The translations under genes were made by a program, and so were the position numbers. Positions 34,879 to 42,985 of a DNA stretch of 50,024 bases are shown here, in pieces. How positions within the stretch are numbered: position 1 is the stretch's first letter; each line of letters begins with the position of its first letter. Origin of the DNA: Aquibium sp. ELW1220 (lineage in GTDB: Bacteria > Pseudomonadota > Alphaproteobacteria > Rhizobiales > Rhizobiaceae); the NCBI RefSeq assembly GCF_030398385.1, contig NZ_JAOAOQ010000041.1:384-50407 (forward strand), given 5' to 3'. The notes beneath the pieces are model-generated. The model searched no databases, was not told where the DNA came from, and worked only from the letters and a program-made list of their open reading frames with translations.

Positions 34879-35587
34879 GGTCCGCAACCTTCATGCCGGA
34901 TACGGCAACGTGCCCGTGATCGAGGACGTGTCGCTGACGGCCCGCCCCGGCGAGATCCTTTTGGTGGGAGGTGAGAACGGCGCCGGCAAGTCGACCCTGA
35001 TGCGTGCCATCGCCGGATTCAACAAGCCGACCGCAGGCGAAGTGCTCCTCGACGGCAGGCCGCTGCACGGCATGGCGCCCGAGGCGATCGCGCAGGCCGG
35101 CCTGCGGCTGGTGCTCGACGGCCACCGCGTGTTCCCGGAACTCTCCGTCTACGACAACCTGCGCATGGGCGCCGCCGCCCGCAAGGGCGACCGCGCCGGT
35201 TTCGCCGCGGCCGTCGACGAGATCTATGCGGTGTTCCCGATCCTGAAGGAGAAGTACCGCAAATATGCGCGCGACCTCTCCGGCGGCCAGCAGCAGATGC
35301 TGGCGCTCGGCCAGGCCTTCGTCGCGCAGCCCAAGGTGCTGCTCTGCGACGAGCCGTCCATGGGCCTGGCGCAGGCGCTGCTTCCCCAGATCCTCGCCTT
35401 CCTGCGCAAATGGGCCGAGACCGGAACCGCCGTCGTCATCGTCGAGCAGCACCTGAAGGTCACGGCGCCCTATGCCGACCGCGCCATGATCATCGAACGC
35501 GGTAGCGTGAAGTTCGCCTGCGCCGCGTCGGAACTCGAGGCAAGGCTTTCGGCTCCCGAAGCGGCGCCGGCCGCCGCTTCGGCGTGA
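34871..35587 (+). CDS. livF: ABC transporter ATP-binding protein, LivF type (second system)
   Basis: A 238-residue ATPase with Walker A GENGAGKST (near residue 36), signature LSGGQQQMLAL and Walker B VLLCDEPSMGL. It starts at GTG 34871, overlapping the fusion gene by 8 bases. Together with livH, the LivM-LivG fusion and the divergent binding protein at 29915, it completes a second HAAT-type importer. The 108-base gap after its stop holds operator O9 and begins a new operon. Confidence 0.92.
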   Translation: MLEVRNLHAGYGNVPVIEDVSLTARPGEILLVGGENGAGKSTLMRAIAGFNKPTAGEVLLDGRPLHGMAPEAIAQAGLRLVLDGHRVFPELSVYDNLRMGAAARKGDRAGFAAAVDEIYAVFPILKEKYRKYARDLSGGQQQMLALGQAFVAQPKVLLCDEPSMGLAQALLPQILAFLRKWAETGTAVVIVEQHLKVTAPYADRAMIIERGSVKFACAASELEARLSAPEAAPAAASA

Positions 35588-35623
35588 GCGGCGCGACGGT
35601 GGGGCGGCGGCGCGGGTGGCGCC

Positions 35624-35643
35624 GTTAGTCCCTTTGGACGATT
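35624..35643. promoter_or_regulatory. Island operator site O9
   Basis: GTTAGTCCCTTTGGACGATT ends 52 bp before the crotonase start at 35696. The dyad GTCCCTTTGGAC in its centre is intact; the last base departs from the consensus. Confidence 0.75.
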
Positions 35644-35695
35644 GCGCTGCAACATGAGAAGCATAGCGTCCCGGCAACCAGGAAAGGCCACCGTC

Positions 35696-36592
35696 ATGGA
35701 CGATCTCGTCCCCCCGCGCCAGGCGGACATCTCCTACGAGACCGAGCACCCCGTCCGCTACGAGACGGCGGGGCCGGTCGCGTGGATCGTCATGGACCGG
35801 CCCAAATACAACAATGCGCAGAACTCGCAGATGACCTACGCGCTCGACGACGCGTTCCGGCGGGCGATCGACGACGACGCGATCAAGGTCATCGTGCTCG
35901 CGGGCGAGGGCAAGCACTTCTCCGCCGGCCACGACATCGGCACGCCGGGTCGGGACGTGGCGAAGAGCTTCGAGCGCCGGCTCCTGTGGGCCGATCACGT
36001 CAACAAGCCCGGCGCGGAGATGCTCTACACACGCGAGCAGGAGGTCTATCTCGGCATGTGCCGGCGCTGGCGCGACGCGCCCAAGCCGACCATCGCCGCC
36101 GTGCAGGGCGCCTGCATCGCCGGCGGCCTCATGCTCGCCTGGGTGTGCGACTTCATCGTCGCGACCGACGATGCCTTCTTCCAGGACCCGGTGGTGCGGA
36201 TGGGCATTCCGGGCGTGGAATACTTCGCCCACGCGTTCGAACTGCCGCCGCGCGTCGCCAAGGAATTCCTGATGCTGGGCGAACGCATGAGCGCGGAGCG
36301 GGCGCACCATTTCGGGATGGTCAACCGGCTTTCGACCCGCGACGCCCTGAAGGCCGACGTGCAGGCCATGGCGGAAAAACTCGCGGAGCAGCCGAGGCTC
36401 GGCCTCTGGCTGACCAAGCAGGCGGTCAACCATGTCGAGGAACTGCGCGGCAAGCGCGCGGCGATGGACGCCGTGTTCCACATGCATCATTTCGCCCACG
36501 CGCAGAGCGACCTCACGCGGGGCGACTCGCTCGGCGGCCAGGATGCCAGGACGATGGTGGCCGCCAACAAGAAGCAGGCCGGCGAGGGCTGA
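35696..36592 (+). CDS. Crotonase-family protein without the classical glutamates
   Basis: A 298-residue crotonase-fold protein with the oxyanion segments FSAGHDIG (near residue 76) and ACIAGGLMLAWVCDF (near residue 139). Both catalytic glutamates of enoyl-CoA hydratase are missing: the first site reads GGLMLAW, the second DPVVRMG. Glu175 (GVEYF) might serve instead. It may therefore be an isomerase, hydrolase or decarboxylase rather than a hydratase. The start at ATG 35696 has AGGAAAGG upstream; an earlier in-frame ATG at 35642 overlaps the operator. It heads the fadE31/fadE32-fadA6-like operon and sits 6 bases before the next gene. Confidence 0.88.
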   Translation: MDDLVPPRQADISYETEHPVRYETAGPVAWIVMDRPKYNNAQNSQMTYALDDAFRRAIDDDAIKVIVLAGEGKHFSAGHDIGTPGRDVAKSFERRLLWADHVNKPGAEMLYTREQEVYLGMCRRWRDAPKPTIAAVQGACIAGGLMLAWVCDFIVATDDAFFQDPVVRMGIPGVEYFAHAFELPPRVAKEFLMLGERMSAERAHHFGMVNRLSTRDALKADVQAMAEKLAEQPRLGLWLTKQAVNHVEELRGKRAAMDAVFHMHHFAHAQSDLTRGDSLGGQDARTMVAANKKQAGEG

Positions 36593-36598
36593 GCGGAC

Positions 36599-37759
36599 GT
36601 GGATCTCACCTACAGCCACACGGAGAAAGCCTTCCGGGCGGAGGTACGGGCGTGGATGGAGGCCAACGTGCCCTCCGCGCCGCTGCCGTCCTTCGACGCG
36701 TCCCGCGAGGGCTTCGAGGCGCATCGTGCGTGGGAGCGGAAGCTGGCCGAGGGCCGCTGGGGCATGGTGACCTGGCCGCAGGCCTATGGCGGGCGGGCGC
36801 TGAACCTCATCCAGTGGCTGATCTTCGAGGAGGAGTACTGGCGGGCGGGCGCGCCGCTACGCGTCAACCAGAACGGCATCTTCCTGCTCGGCCCGACCCT
36901 GATGGAATACGGCACGGAGGAGCAGAAGACGCGCTTCCTCTCCCGCATGGCATCGGGCGACGAGATCTGGGCGCAGGCCTGGTCGGAGCCGCAGGCGGGC
37001 AGCGACCTGGCCGCGGTCCGGGCCACCGGCCGCCGCGAGGGTGACGACTACGTCCTCGACGGCCACAAGATCTGGTCCTCGCGCGCGGTCTTCGCCGACT
37101 GGGCCTTCGGCCTGTTCCGCACCGACCCCGCTTCGGGCCGGCACAAGGGCCTGTCGCTCATCTTCTTTCCCCTTGACGCGGCGGGCGTACGCGTCCAGCC
37201 GATTCCGCAGATCGACGGCGAGACGGGCTTTGCCGAGATCTTCCTGGACGACGTTCGCGTACCGGCCTTCAACCGGCTCGGCGAGGACGGGCAGGGCTGG
37301 TCCATCTGCATGGCGACGGCCGGCTTCGAGCGCGGTCTGATGCTGCGCAGCCCCGCCCGGTTCCAGATGGCGGCAAAGCGGCTCGTCGACCTCTATCGCG
37401 CCCATGAGCCCGAATGCGCGCCCGAGACGCGCGCCGCCGTGCTGCAATCCTTCATGGACGCCGAGGCCTATGCGCTGTCGATCCATGCGACGGCGTCCCG
37501 GCTCATCGCCGGCGGGCACATCGGCGCCGAGGCGTCCACCAACAAGATCTTCTGGTCGGAACTGGACATCCAGCTCCACCGCACGGCGCTGTCCATCCTC
37601 GGCGCGCGCGCCGAACTGATGCGAAGCGCACCGGCGGCGGGCGATGTCGGCCGCTGGCTCGACGGCTATTTCTTCTCGCTCGCCGGACCGATCTACGCGG
37701 GCTCCAACGAGATCCAGAAGAACATCATCGCCGAGCGCATGCTCGGCCTGCCGAGGTAG
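36599..37759 (+). CDS. fadE31: FadE31-like acyl-CoA dehydrogenase alpha subunit
   Basis: A 386-residue ACAD beginning at GTG 36599. Recalled mycobacterial FadE31 stretches appear in order: VRAWMEANVPS, VTWPQAYGGR, WAQAWSEPQAGSDLA, GHKIWSSRAVF, ERGLMLRSPARF, FWSELDIQLH and GGSNEIQ-like AGSNEIQKNIIAE. Glu244 in AGFERG matches the catalytic base position of steroid ACAD alpha subunits. With the next gene it should form an alpha2-beta2 enzyme acting on a later, ring-opened intermediate than IpdE1/E2. The exact substrate is not known to me. Confidence 0.88.
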   Translation: MDLTYSHTEKAFRAEVRAWMEANVPSAPLPSFDASREGFEAHRAWERKLAEGRWGMVTWPQAYGGRALNLIQWLIFEEEYWRAGAPLRVNQNGIFLLGPTLMEYGTEEQKTRFLSRMASGDEIWAQAWSEPQAGSDLAAVRATGRREGDDYVLDGHKIWSSRAVFADWAFGLFRTDPASGRHKGLSLIFFPLDAAGVRVQPIPQIDGETGFAEIFLDDVRVPAFNRLGEDGQGWSICMATAGFERGLMLRSPARFQMAAKRLVDLYRAHEPECAPETRAAVLQSFMDAEAYALSIHATASRLIAGGHIGAEASTNKIFWSELDIQLHRTALSILGARAELMRSAPAAGDVGRWLDGYFFSLAGPIYAGSNEIQKNIIAERMLGLPR

Positions 37760-37776
37760 GGGCCGCGGTCGACGCC

Positions 37777-38838
37777 ATGGATTTCCGGTTCACCGAAGAG
37801 CAGACGATGACAGCCGAAGCCGTGAAGGGCCTGCTGGCGGATCTGTGCCAACCGGCCGACCTGCGACGGCTGATGCAGGTCGGCGCGGCGCGTGACGACA
37901 GGCGCTGGACCGCCTTGACCGGGATGGGACTGGCCGGGGCGCTCGTGCCGGAGGAGATGGGCGGCCTGGGGCTCGGAGCGGTCGATTTCGTTCTGGTGGC
38001 CGAAGCCTGCGGCTACGCGGGACTGCCCGAGCCGCTGGTCGAGAATGCCGGCATATCCCTGCCGCTGCTCGCCGCGCTGGCCGCCGATCGCCGGGCGGCG
38101 ACACTCCTGGATCGCGCGCTGGCCGGCGACGTCACCGTCGCGACCGCTCATCCGGCAAACCTTTTCGTCGCCGAAGCCGATAACGCAGGCGCGCTTCTCG
38201 TCGTGCGCGACGACGGCGTCTCCCTGCTCGAAGCCGGTTCTGTCGGGCTCGTCCGCCAGGATTCCGTCGATCCCTTCCGCCGGCTCTTCACCCTGGCCGC
38301 CATGCCGGCGGCCGCCCCGGTCGCCGGCGCCTCCGACGCCCGCGCCGCCGTCGACCTGGCCTTCGATCGCGGCGCGCTGTTCACCGCCGCGCAACTGCTC
38401 GGCATCGCCCAGCGGGCGGTCGATCTGGCCGTCGCCTATGCGAAGGAACGCCAGCAGTTCGGCAAGCCGATCGGCTCCTACCAGGCCGTCAAGCACATGC
38501 TGTCGACGGTGCAGGTCAGGATCGAGTTCGCAAGGCCGGTCGTGCACGCGGCCGCGGCGCAGCTCGCGAATGCCGACGCGTTTTCCCGCGCGCGCATCTC
38601 GCACGCCAGGCTCGCCGCAGGCGAGGCGGCCGACCTCGCCTGCCGCACGGCCGTGCAGGTTCATGGCGCAATGGGATATTCCTGGGAAGTCGACGTGCAC
38701 TTCTTCCTGAAGCGCGCGCTGGCGCTGGCCTCCTGGTGGGGCGATGCGCGGTTCCACCGCGAGCGGGTCGCCGCGCGCGTTTTCGATCGTCCGCTCGGCG
38801 CGGACCAGACTTTTGCCAGCGAGGCCGCCCATGACTGA
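37777..38838 (+). CDS. fadE32: FadE32-like acyl-CoA dehydrogenase beta subunit
   Basis: A 353-residue ACAD-fold protein beginning MDFRFTEEQTMTAEAVKGLL. It keeps the FAD-contacting YAKERQQFGKPIGSYQAVKH and VQVHGAMGYSWEVDVHFFLK segments but has no FERG-type catalytic glutamate, as expected for a beta subunit. It follows the alpha gene by 17 bases and overlaps fadA6 by 8 bases. The pair parallels FadE31/FadE32 of the mycobacterial HIP regulon; which of the two is catalytic is inferred from the alpha subunit's glutamate. Confidence 0.86.
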   Translation: MDFRFTEEQTMTAEAVKGLLADLCQPADLRRLMQVGAARDDRRWTALTGMGLAGALVPEEMGGLGLGAVDFVLVAEACGYAGLPEPLVENAGISLPLLAALAADRRAATLLDRALAGDVTVATAHPANLFVAEADNAGALLVVRDDGVSLLEAGSVGLVRQDSVDPFRRLFTLAAMPAAAPVAGASDARAAVDLAFDRGALFTAAQLLGIAQRAVDLAVAYAKERQQFGKPIGSYQAVKHMLSTVQVRIEFARPVVHAAAAQLANADAFSRARISHARLAAGEAADLACRTAVQVHGAMGYSWEVDVHFFLKRALALASWWGDARFHRERVAARVFDRPLGADQTFASEAAHD

Positions 38839-39982
38839 AGCCTACATCATCGACGCGGTCCGCACGCCGGTCGGCCGCAAGAAGGGCGCGCTCGCCGCGA
38901 TGCATTCCGCCGACCTCGCGGGCCACGCCATCAGGGCGCTGATCGAACGGACGGGTATCGATCCGGGAGCGGTGGACGACGTCGTCTTCGGCTGCGTCGA
39001 CACGATCGGCTCGCAGGCGGGCGACATCGCGCGCACCGCATGGCTGGTCGCCGGCCTGCCGCAGCACGTGCCGGGCGTCACCATCGATCGCCAGTGCGGC
39101 TCCTCGCAGCAGGCGGTGCATTTCGCGGCCATGGGCGTGATGAGCGGCGTCCAGGACCTGGTCGTGGCTGGCGGCGTGCAGAACATGAACGCCCTGCCGA
39201 TTTCCGCCGCCATGATCGTGGGGCAGCATTTCGGCTTTCCCGACCCGTTCTCGACCTCGCCCGGCTGGCAGGCCCGCTATGGCGACCAGGAGGTCGGCCA
39301 GTTCCGCTCCGCCGAGATGATCGCGCAGAAGTGGCGGATCAGCCGCGACGAGATGGAGGCCTTCGCCTTCGAATCGCATAGCCGCGCCATCGCGGCGATC
39401 GACGAGGGCCGCTTCGGCGCCGAGATCGCTCCCGTGGGCGACTTCGCCGAGGACGAGACCCCGCGCCGGGACACGTCGCGGGAGAAGATGGCGACGCTCA
39501 AGCCGATGGTCGAAGGCGGGCGCGTGACCGCCGGCGTGTCGAGCCAGAACGCCGACGCCTCCGCCGCGCTGCTGATCGCGTCGGAGAAGGCGGTGAAGGA
39601 TCACGGTCTCGCGCCGCGCGCCCGGATCCATCACCTGACGGTGCGGGCCGACGACCCGGTCTGGATGCTGACGGCGCCGATCGCCGCAACGCGGCACGCC
39701 CTGGAAAAGACCGGGCTCGGGATCGCCGACATCGACCTCTTCGAGTGCAACGAGGCCTTCGCCTCGGTTCCGATGGCCTGGATGAAGGAACTCGACATCC
39801 CGCACGACAGGGTCAACGTCAACGGCGGCGCCATCGCGCTCGGCCATCCGCTCGGCGCCACCGGCGCGCGCCTGATGACCACGCTGCTCCACGAGCTCGA
39901 GCGGCGCGGCGGCCGCTACGGCCTGCAGACGATGTGCGAGGGCGGCGGCCAGGCCAACGTGACCATCATCGAGCGGCTTTAG
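38831..39982 (+). CDS. fadA6: FadA6-like thiolase
   Basis: A 383-residue thiolase. The start MTEAYIIDAVRTPVG and stretches such as VTIDRQCGSSQQAVHFAAMG (Cys89), MSGVQDLVVAGGVQNMN, RYGDQEVGQFR, HPLGATGARL and YGLQTMCEGGGQANVTIIE match mycobacterial FadA6 (Rv3556c) closely as I recall it. It would cleave the 3-keto CoA ester formed in beta-oxidation during ring C/D degradation. The ATG at 38831 overlaps the preceding ACAD gene; earlier in-frame codons are shadow. It differs from the thiolase at 14916. Confidence 0.92.
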   Translation: MTEAYIIDAVRTPVGRKKGALAAMHSADLAGHAIRALIERTGIDPGAVDDVVFGCVDTIGSQAGDIARTAWLVAGLPQHVPGVTIDRQCGSSQQAVHFAAMGVMSGVQDLVVAGGVQNMNALPISAAMIVGQHFGFPDPFSTSPGWQARYGDQEVGQFRSAEMIAQKWRISRDEMEAFAFESHSRAIAAIDEGRFGAEIAPVGDFAEDETPRRDTSREKMATLKPMVEGGRVTAGVSSQNADASAALLIASEKAVKDHGLAPRARIHHLTVRADDPVWMLTAPIAATRHALEKTGLGIADIDLFECNEAFASVPMAWMKELDIPHDRVNVNGGAIALGHPLGATGARLMTTLLHELERRGGRYGLQTMCEGGGQANVTIIERL

Positions 39983-39991
39983 GAGACGGCC

Positions 39992-40591
39992 ATGCCCTGC
40001 TACGCTTTCGAGGGGATCCGCCCGGTCGTGCACCCGACCAGCTTCCTCCACCCGACCGCCTCCCTGATCGGCGACGTGCAGGTGGGGCCGGGCTGCTACA
40101 TCGGCGCCGGGGCCGCGCTGCGCGGCGATTTCGGGCGCGTCGTCGTCGAGGGCGACAGTTCCATCCAGGACAACTGCACCCTGCACACCGGCGCCGGCTC
40201 CGACTGCGTCATCGGCCGCGGCGCGACCGTCGGCCATGGTTCCATCGTGCACGGCGCGACCATCGGCGTGAACGCGCTCGTCGGCATGAACGCTGTCGTG
40301 CTGGACGAAGCCGTCATCGGCGACGAGAGCCTGATCGGCGCGCTGTCGCTCGTGAAGTCCGACATGCGTGCGCCGGAACGCAGCCTGATCGCCGGCAACC
40401 CGGCGAAAATCGTGCGCCAGCTTCCGCCCGAAGCGATCGTCTGGAAGAACGACGGCGACGGCGAATACCAGCGGCTGGCCCGCCAGTCGGTCGCCGATTT
40501 CGAGGAATGCGAGCCGCTGACCGCGCCCGAGCCCGACCGCAGGCGCGTGTCGGGTCAGGCCCGGGCGGTGCGGCTGAGCGTGAGGAGCTAG
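39992..40591 (+). CDS. PaaY/CaiE-like left-handed beta-helix protein
   Basis: A 199-residue hexapeptide-repeat protein with turns such as SLIGDVQVGPGCYIGAGAAL, CVIGRGATVGHGSIVHGATI and NALVGMNAVV. These are the gamma-carbonic-anhydrase/PaaY group. PaaY in phenylacetate catabolism is a thioesterase that rescues CoA from dead-end esters. Here it lies in the fadA6 operon, 9 bases after the thiolase and 3 before the SDR, so a similar housekeeping role is a reasonable inference. It retains the His residues of the family in VGHGSIVHG. Confidence 0.87.
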   Translation: MPCYAFEGIRPVVHPTSFLHPTASLIGDVQVGPGCYIGAGAALRGDFGRVVVEGDSSIQDNCTLHTGAGSDCVIGRGATVGHGSIVHGATIGVNALVGMNAVVLDEAVIGDESLIGALSLVKSDMRAPERSLIAGNPAKIVRQLPPEAIVWKNDGDGEYQRLARQSVADFEECEPLTAPEPDRRRVSGQARAVRLSVRS

Positions 40592-40594
40592 CGA

Positions 40595-41500
40595 ATGGGT
40601 ATCTGTGAAGGCCGTGTCGTCATCGTCACCGGAGCGGGTAGGGGGCTTGGACGGGCCTACGCGCTCGGGCTTGCCGCCGAGGGCGCCAGGGTCGTCGTCA
40701 ACGATCTCGGCGTCGGCACCCATGGCGACGCGACGACGGAGCGCCCCGCCGACGAAGTGGTCGCCGAAATCCGCAAGGCCGGCGGCGAGGCCGTCGCCAG
40801 CTTCGACGACGTGGCCGACTGGGATGGCGGCGGACGCATCGTCCGGACGGCGATCGACGCCTTCGGCCGGCTCGATGCCGTGGTCAACAATGCCGGCTTC
40901 GTCCGCGACCGCATGTTCGTCTCGTGCACGCCGGAGGAATGGGACGCGGTCATCCGTGTCCACATGCGCGGCCATTTCTGCGTGTCGCGCCATGCCGTCG
41001 ACCATTGGCGCGCCGAAGCCAAGGCCGGGCGGCCCGTCGACGCGCGCATCGTCAACACCTCGTCGGGCGCCGGTCTCCAGGGCTCGGTCGGCCAGAGCGC
41101 CTATTCGGCGGCCAAGGCCGGCATCGCCGCGCTGACCCTGGTGCAGGCGGCCGAACTTGCGCGCTACCGCATCTCCGTCAACGGCCTGGCGCCTAACGCG
41201 CGCACCCGCATGACCGAGCAGGCGTTCGGAGAGGCGATGCAGGCAAAGCAGGGCGAGATGGACGTCTTCGCGCCCGAAAACACCGCGCCGCTGGTGGCCT
41301 GGCTCGTCAGCGAGCGCTCCCGCGACGTGACGGGGCAGATCTTCGAGCTGATCGGCGGGCTGGTTCGCGTCTGCCTCGGCTGGACCGACGGACCGGAATA
41401 CGATCTCGGCCGGCGCTGGGAGCCGGCGGCGATCGGCGACAAGATCATCGAACTTCTCGCCGACCGTCCCGCGCCCAAAAAGGTCTACGGCACGGCCTGA
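40595..41500 (+). CDS. Rv3548c-like short-chain dehydrogenase
   Basis: A 301-residue SDR closely resembling mycobacterial Rv3548c (about 304 residues) as recalled. It has VVIVTGAGRGLGRAYALGLA, VVVNDLGVG, NNAGFVRDRM, YWRAEAKAGR-like HWRAEAKAGRPVDARI, NTSSGAGLQGSVGQ and YSAAK. The SDR belongs to the HSD17B4-type group that oxidises 3-hydroxyacyl-CoA esters. It closes the operon begun at 35696, and its mycobacterial counterpart lies next to the HIP gene set. After its stop codon the sequence passes into the IS-derived region. Confidence 0.9.
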   Translation: MGICEGRVVIVTGAGRGLGRAYALGLAAEGARVVVNDLGVGTHGDATTERPADEVVAEIRKAGGEAVASFDDVADWDGGGRIVRTAIDAFGRLDAVVNNAGFVRDRMFVSCTPEEWDAVIRVHMRGHFCVSRHAVDHWRAEAKAGRPVDARIVNTSSGAGLQGSVGQSAYSAAKAGIAALTLVQAAELARYRISVNGLAPNARTRMTEQAFGEAMQAKQGEMDVFAPENTAPLVAWLVSERSRDVTGQIFELIGGLVRVCLGWTDGPEYDLGRRWEPAAIGDKIIELLADRPAPKKVYGTA

Positions 41501-41527
41501 CGGAGCCTAGGTCAAAACCCAATCAGC

Positions 41528-41550
41528 GGTGAGCGTCGAGACCGCTCACC
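41528..41550 (-). terminator. Hairpin downstream of the GNAT gene
   Basis: GGTGAGCG (41528-41535) and CGCTCACC (41543-41550) form a perfect 8-bp stem with a 7-base loop, 22 bases past the GNAT stop codon. Only a loose T4 follows some 14 bases further on the minus strand, so it is a weak terminator candidate. Confidence 0.45.
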
Positions 41551-41571
41551 CTGGGATGGGGTGGCATGGGT

Positions 41572-42105
41572 TCACGTAGACGGCTTGTGATCAGTCGCCG
41601 ATACGGCGAAGACGCTGCACTCCCGTTCAGCATGAAAGATCGAGCGCCGTCGAGACATGCCGATCTTCTCGGCGGTCTTGATTGAAGCGGTGTTCGAGGC
41701 ATCGATCACCGCGATGAGGTGCTGAACGGGGAGCGTGGAAAATCCATAGCATAAGAGCGCATGCGCCAACTCTGACCCCATTCCCCTACGCCACAAATCC
41801 TTGTCGATCATGTAGGCGATCTCGACTTCAACAGTTCCGTCGAATTCCCACCGCACGAATCCGCCACGACCTATGAAGGATCCCGTCCGCCGATCTATCG
41901 CTGCATACAGCCGGAGGTTCGGGTGCAAATCGTCACTTCCGTGGATCGACCAGGCAAGTTCTTCCTCGGCTTCCGCGCGTGAAAGGAAGACTTGTGGAAA
42001 GAAGCGCCGAACCTCTTGGTCGGCGTAGAGCCGGCAGAGGTCGTCGAGATCGGATTCGACGAAGCGTCGCAGTAGTATGCGGTCAGTCTGAAGAACTTGC
42101 GTCAT
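41572..42105 (-). CDS. GNAT-family N-acetyltransferase (RimJ/RimL type)
   Basis: A 177-residue acetyltransferase. It starts MTQVLQTDRILLRRFVESDL, has the FIGRGGFVRWEFDGTVEVEI strand region, the acetyl-CoA-binding loop RRGMGSELAHALL (motif R-x-x-G-x-G) and the late ASIKTAEKIGM. It resembles the RimJ/RimL-like group that acetylates proteins or small amines, including some drugs. The ATG at 42105 is chosen because RimL-like proteins begin at this point; the frame stays open further upstream. Lower GC and placement beside a transposase indicate recent arrival. No link to steroid metabolism is apparent. Confidence 0.88.
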   Translation of the reverse strand: MTQVLQTDRILLRRFVESDLDDLCRLYADQEVRRFFPQVFLSRAEAEEELAWSIHGSDDLHPNLRLYAAIDRRTGSFIGRGGFVRWEFDGTVEVEIAYMIDKDLWRRGMGSELAHALLCYGFSTLPVQHLIAVIDASNTASIKTAEKIGMSRRRSIFHAERECSVFAVSATDHKPST

Positions 42106-42228
42106 GGTGGATGTGTGCCGCCGTGGATGGTATCCCGCTGCGCTGCCGAGAGGATATTGCATTGAAGCCATGCCGTAAATCAGATTCCCTGGCGTCGTTT
42201 TGCGACGGAGGCGAGGACGAGCAGGCTT

Positions 42229-42972
42229 TTCTGGCTGGACGACGAGGCGTGGGCGGCGATCGAGCCGCACCTTCCGAAGAACCAGCCAGGCGCGCGCGCA
42301 GGGTCGATGATCGCCGCGTCATCAGCGGTATCCTGCATGTGCTGAAGACAGGCTGCCGCTGGCAGGACTGCCCGGCCGAATACGGTCCGCCCACGACGAT
42401 CTACAACCGCTTCAACCGTTGGTCCCGCCCCAGCTCTGGAGCCGCGTCCTTGATGCTCTTGTTGCCAAGGGCGTGCTCGCGCAGTCAGCATCGATCGACT
42501 CCAGCTACGCGAAGGCCCATCGCTCCGCCCATGGCGGAAAAGGGGGGCGAAGGCGCAGGCAATCGGACCCTCGCGCGGCGGCCAGACCACCAGGATCCAT
42601 GCCGTAACTGACCTTCTCTGGCGTCCGGCCATTCTGCGGCTCACGGCCGGCAACGTCGTCGATGTCACCGTGGCCGGGCCGCTGTTGGACGCGGCCGGCC
42701 GGGTGCGCTGCCTGATCGCCGACAAAGGCTACGACGCCAACGCGCCACGCAAACGACTGAAGGCCGAAGGCGCCGAGGTCGTCATCCCTGGGCGCTCGAA
42801 CCGAAAGGTGCCGATCGACTACGACGAAGCCCGCTACAAGGGCCGATGGCGCATCGAGGCCGCCTTCTGCAGGCTGAAGGACTTCCGCCGCATCGCCACC
42901 CGCTACGACAAGCTCGCCAGAAACTTCCTCTCGGCCGTTGCGCTTGCAACCCTCGTCGCATTCTGGGTCTGA
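42229..42972 (+). pseudogene. IS5-family (IS427 group) transposase, frameshifted
   Basis: The protein can be followed through four reading frames: SRLFWLDDEAWAAIEPHLP (frame of 42229), DDRRVISGILHVLKTGCRW through NRFNRWS (from 42300), LWSRVLDALVAKGVL through SAHGGKGG (from about 42431), then TDLLWRPAILRLTAG onward to LKDFRRIATRYDKLARNF. The last switch falls at A4G6 (42538-42547), a natural -1 slip site that joins OrfA and OrfB in this group. The shifts near 42295 and 42425 are real lesions in OrfA, so no active transposase should be made. The C-terminal Glu of the DDE triad (IEAAFCRLKDFRR) is present. Confidence 0.85.
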
Positions 42973-42985
42973 ATGAGTCTGAACC

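Noticed and set aside
32992-34887. Long minus-strand frame (about 630 codons) opposite the LivM-LivG fusion.
   Set aside because: Composition is that of an antisense shadow and the plus strand holds clear permease and ATPase motifs throughout.
38516-41005. Minus-strand frame of about 830 codons opposite fadA6 and its neighbours.
   Set aside because: It spans several real plus-strand genes and has no recognisable domains; a GC-driven shadow.
41584-42100. GNAT gene as part of the steroid island.
   Set aside because: It has lower GC, no operator and sits between apparent IS ends, so it is more likely a passenger or independent arrival.
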